A stretch of DNA of 5,871 nucleotides, taken from assembly GCA_009697495.1 (NCBI GenBank), contig SHUN01000215.1:1-5871 (forward strand), read 5' to 3'. Both the position numbers and the translations under genes were made by a program. This DNA comes from Bryobacterales bacterium. Its GTDB lineage: Bacteria > Acidobacteriota > Terriglobia > Bryobacterales > Bryobacteraceae. This document shows, in pieces, positions 5,808 to 5,871 of the stretch; position 1 is the stretch's first letter, and each line of letters begins with the position of its first letter. The notes beneath the pieces are model-generated. The model searched no databases. It saw nothing but the letters and a program-made list of their open reading frames with translations, and was not told the DNA's origin.

Positions 5808-5871
5808 TTATGCGTTCGGAATCGTTAGGATGTCTCCAGGATGAATCACGGTCTTCTCGTTCTGCAATTTT
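5808..5871 (-). CDS. C-terminal end of a LysM-domain protein (partial)
   Basis: A frame enters from the right edge and ends at TAA 5808-5810, giving 20 residues: KLQNEKTVIHPGDILTIPNA. This matches the second helix and last strand of a LysM domain; compare the end of E. coli Kbp/YgaU, LKSPDKIYPGQVLRIP. LysM domains bind peptidoglycan or related glycans. The protein ends right after the domain, as in BON-LysM proteins such as Kbp and in many LysM envelope proteins; what lies N-terminal is outside the window. It runs in the direction of rluE and is 39 bp upstream of it. Confidence 0.7.
   Translation of the reverse strand, partial: KLQNEKTVIHPGDILTIPNA

Noticed and set aside
1..5871. Search for a CRISPR array, transposon ends, tRNA or a novel defence-type cassette
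   Set aside because: No spaced direct repeats, transposase motifs, tRNA-like cloverleaf or unknown multi-gene set was seen; all complete genes belong to known families.

Overview
The window is a GC-rich, very compact stretch of bacterial chromosome with six complete protein genes and a gene fragment at each edge. The style of the proteins suggests a Gram-negative soil-type bacterium. The best guess is Acidobacteriota, near Solibacter/Bryobacter: a Gfo/Idh/MocA oxidoreductase with a short Tat-like leader, a secreted BNR sialidase, non-ATG starts and weak Shine-Dalgarno sites. This is an inference from protein style; no rRNA or marker gene is present to confirm it.

Layout, left to right. At 2-145 (+) is the probable tail of an unidentified gene; its last part and stop lie in AT-rich DNA full of inverted repeats (104-148). 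On the minus strand, a CxxC AhpD/carboxymuconolactone-decarboxylase-like protein (1549-1941) lies upstream of a Gfo/Idh/MocA oxidoreductase (172-1497), 51 bp apart, a likely two-gene operon. Ten bases from the AhpD-like start, the divergent PPK2 polyphosphate kinase begins (1952-2875, +). It ends 4 bp from the end of the convergent acetate kinase gene ackA (2880-4088, -). A secreted family-33-type sialidase (4087 or 4108 to 5211, +) starts head-to-head with ackA; its tail overlaps by 97 bp the tail of an RluE-type 23S rRNA pseudouridine synthase (5115-5768, -). Upstream of rluE, in the same direction, is the last part of a LysM-domain protein (5808-5871, -).

How they fit together. AckA (acetyl phosphate/acetate/ATP) and PPK2 (polyphosphate/nucleotide) are both phosphoryl-transfer enzymes of energy balance and lie tail to tail. 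The sialidase acts outside the cytoplasm on sialoglycoconjugates; no sialic-acid uptake or catabolism genes are visible. The AhpD-like protein and the oxidoreductase may form a small redox unit. The rest looks like housekeeping genes packed together, not one pathway.

No CRISPR array, tRNA, rRNA, transposase or clearly new multi-gene system was found. The most notable points are an Arg replacing the first Gly of the NAD-binding motif in the oxidoreductase, the 97-bp antisense overlap of sialidase and rluE with wobble facing wobble, the near-absence of intergenic space for promoters, and the nested palindromes at 104-148.
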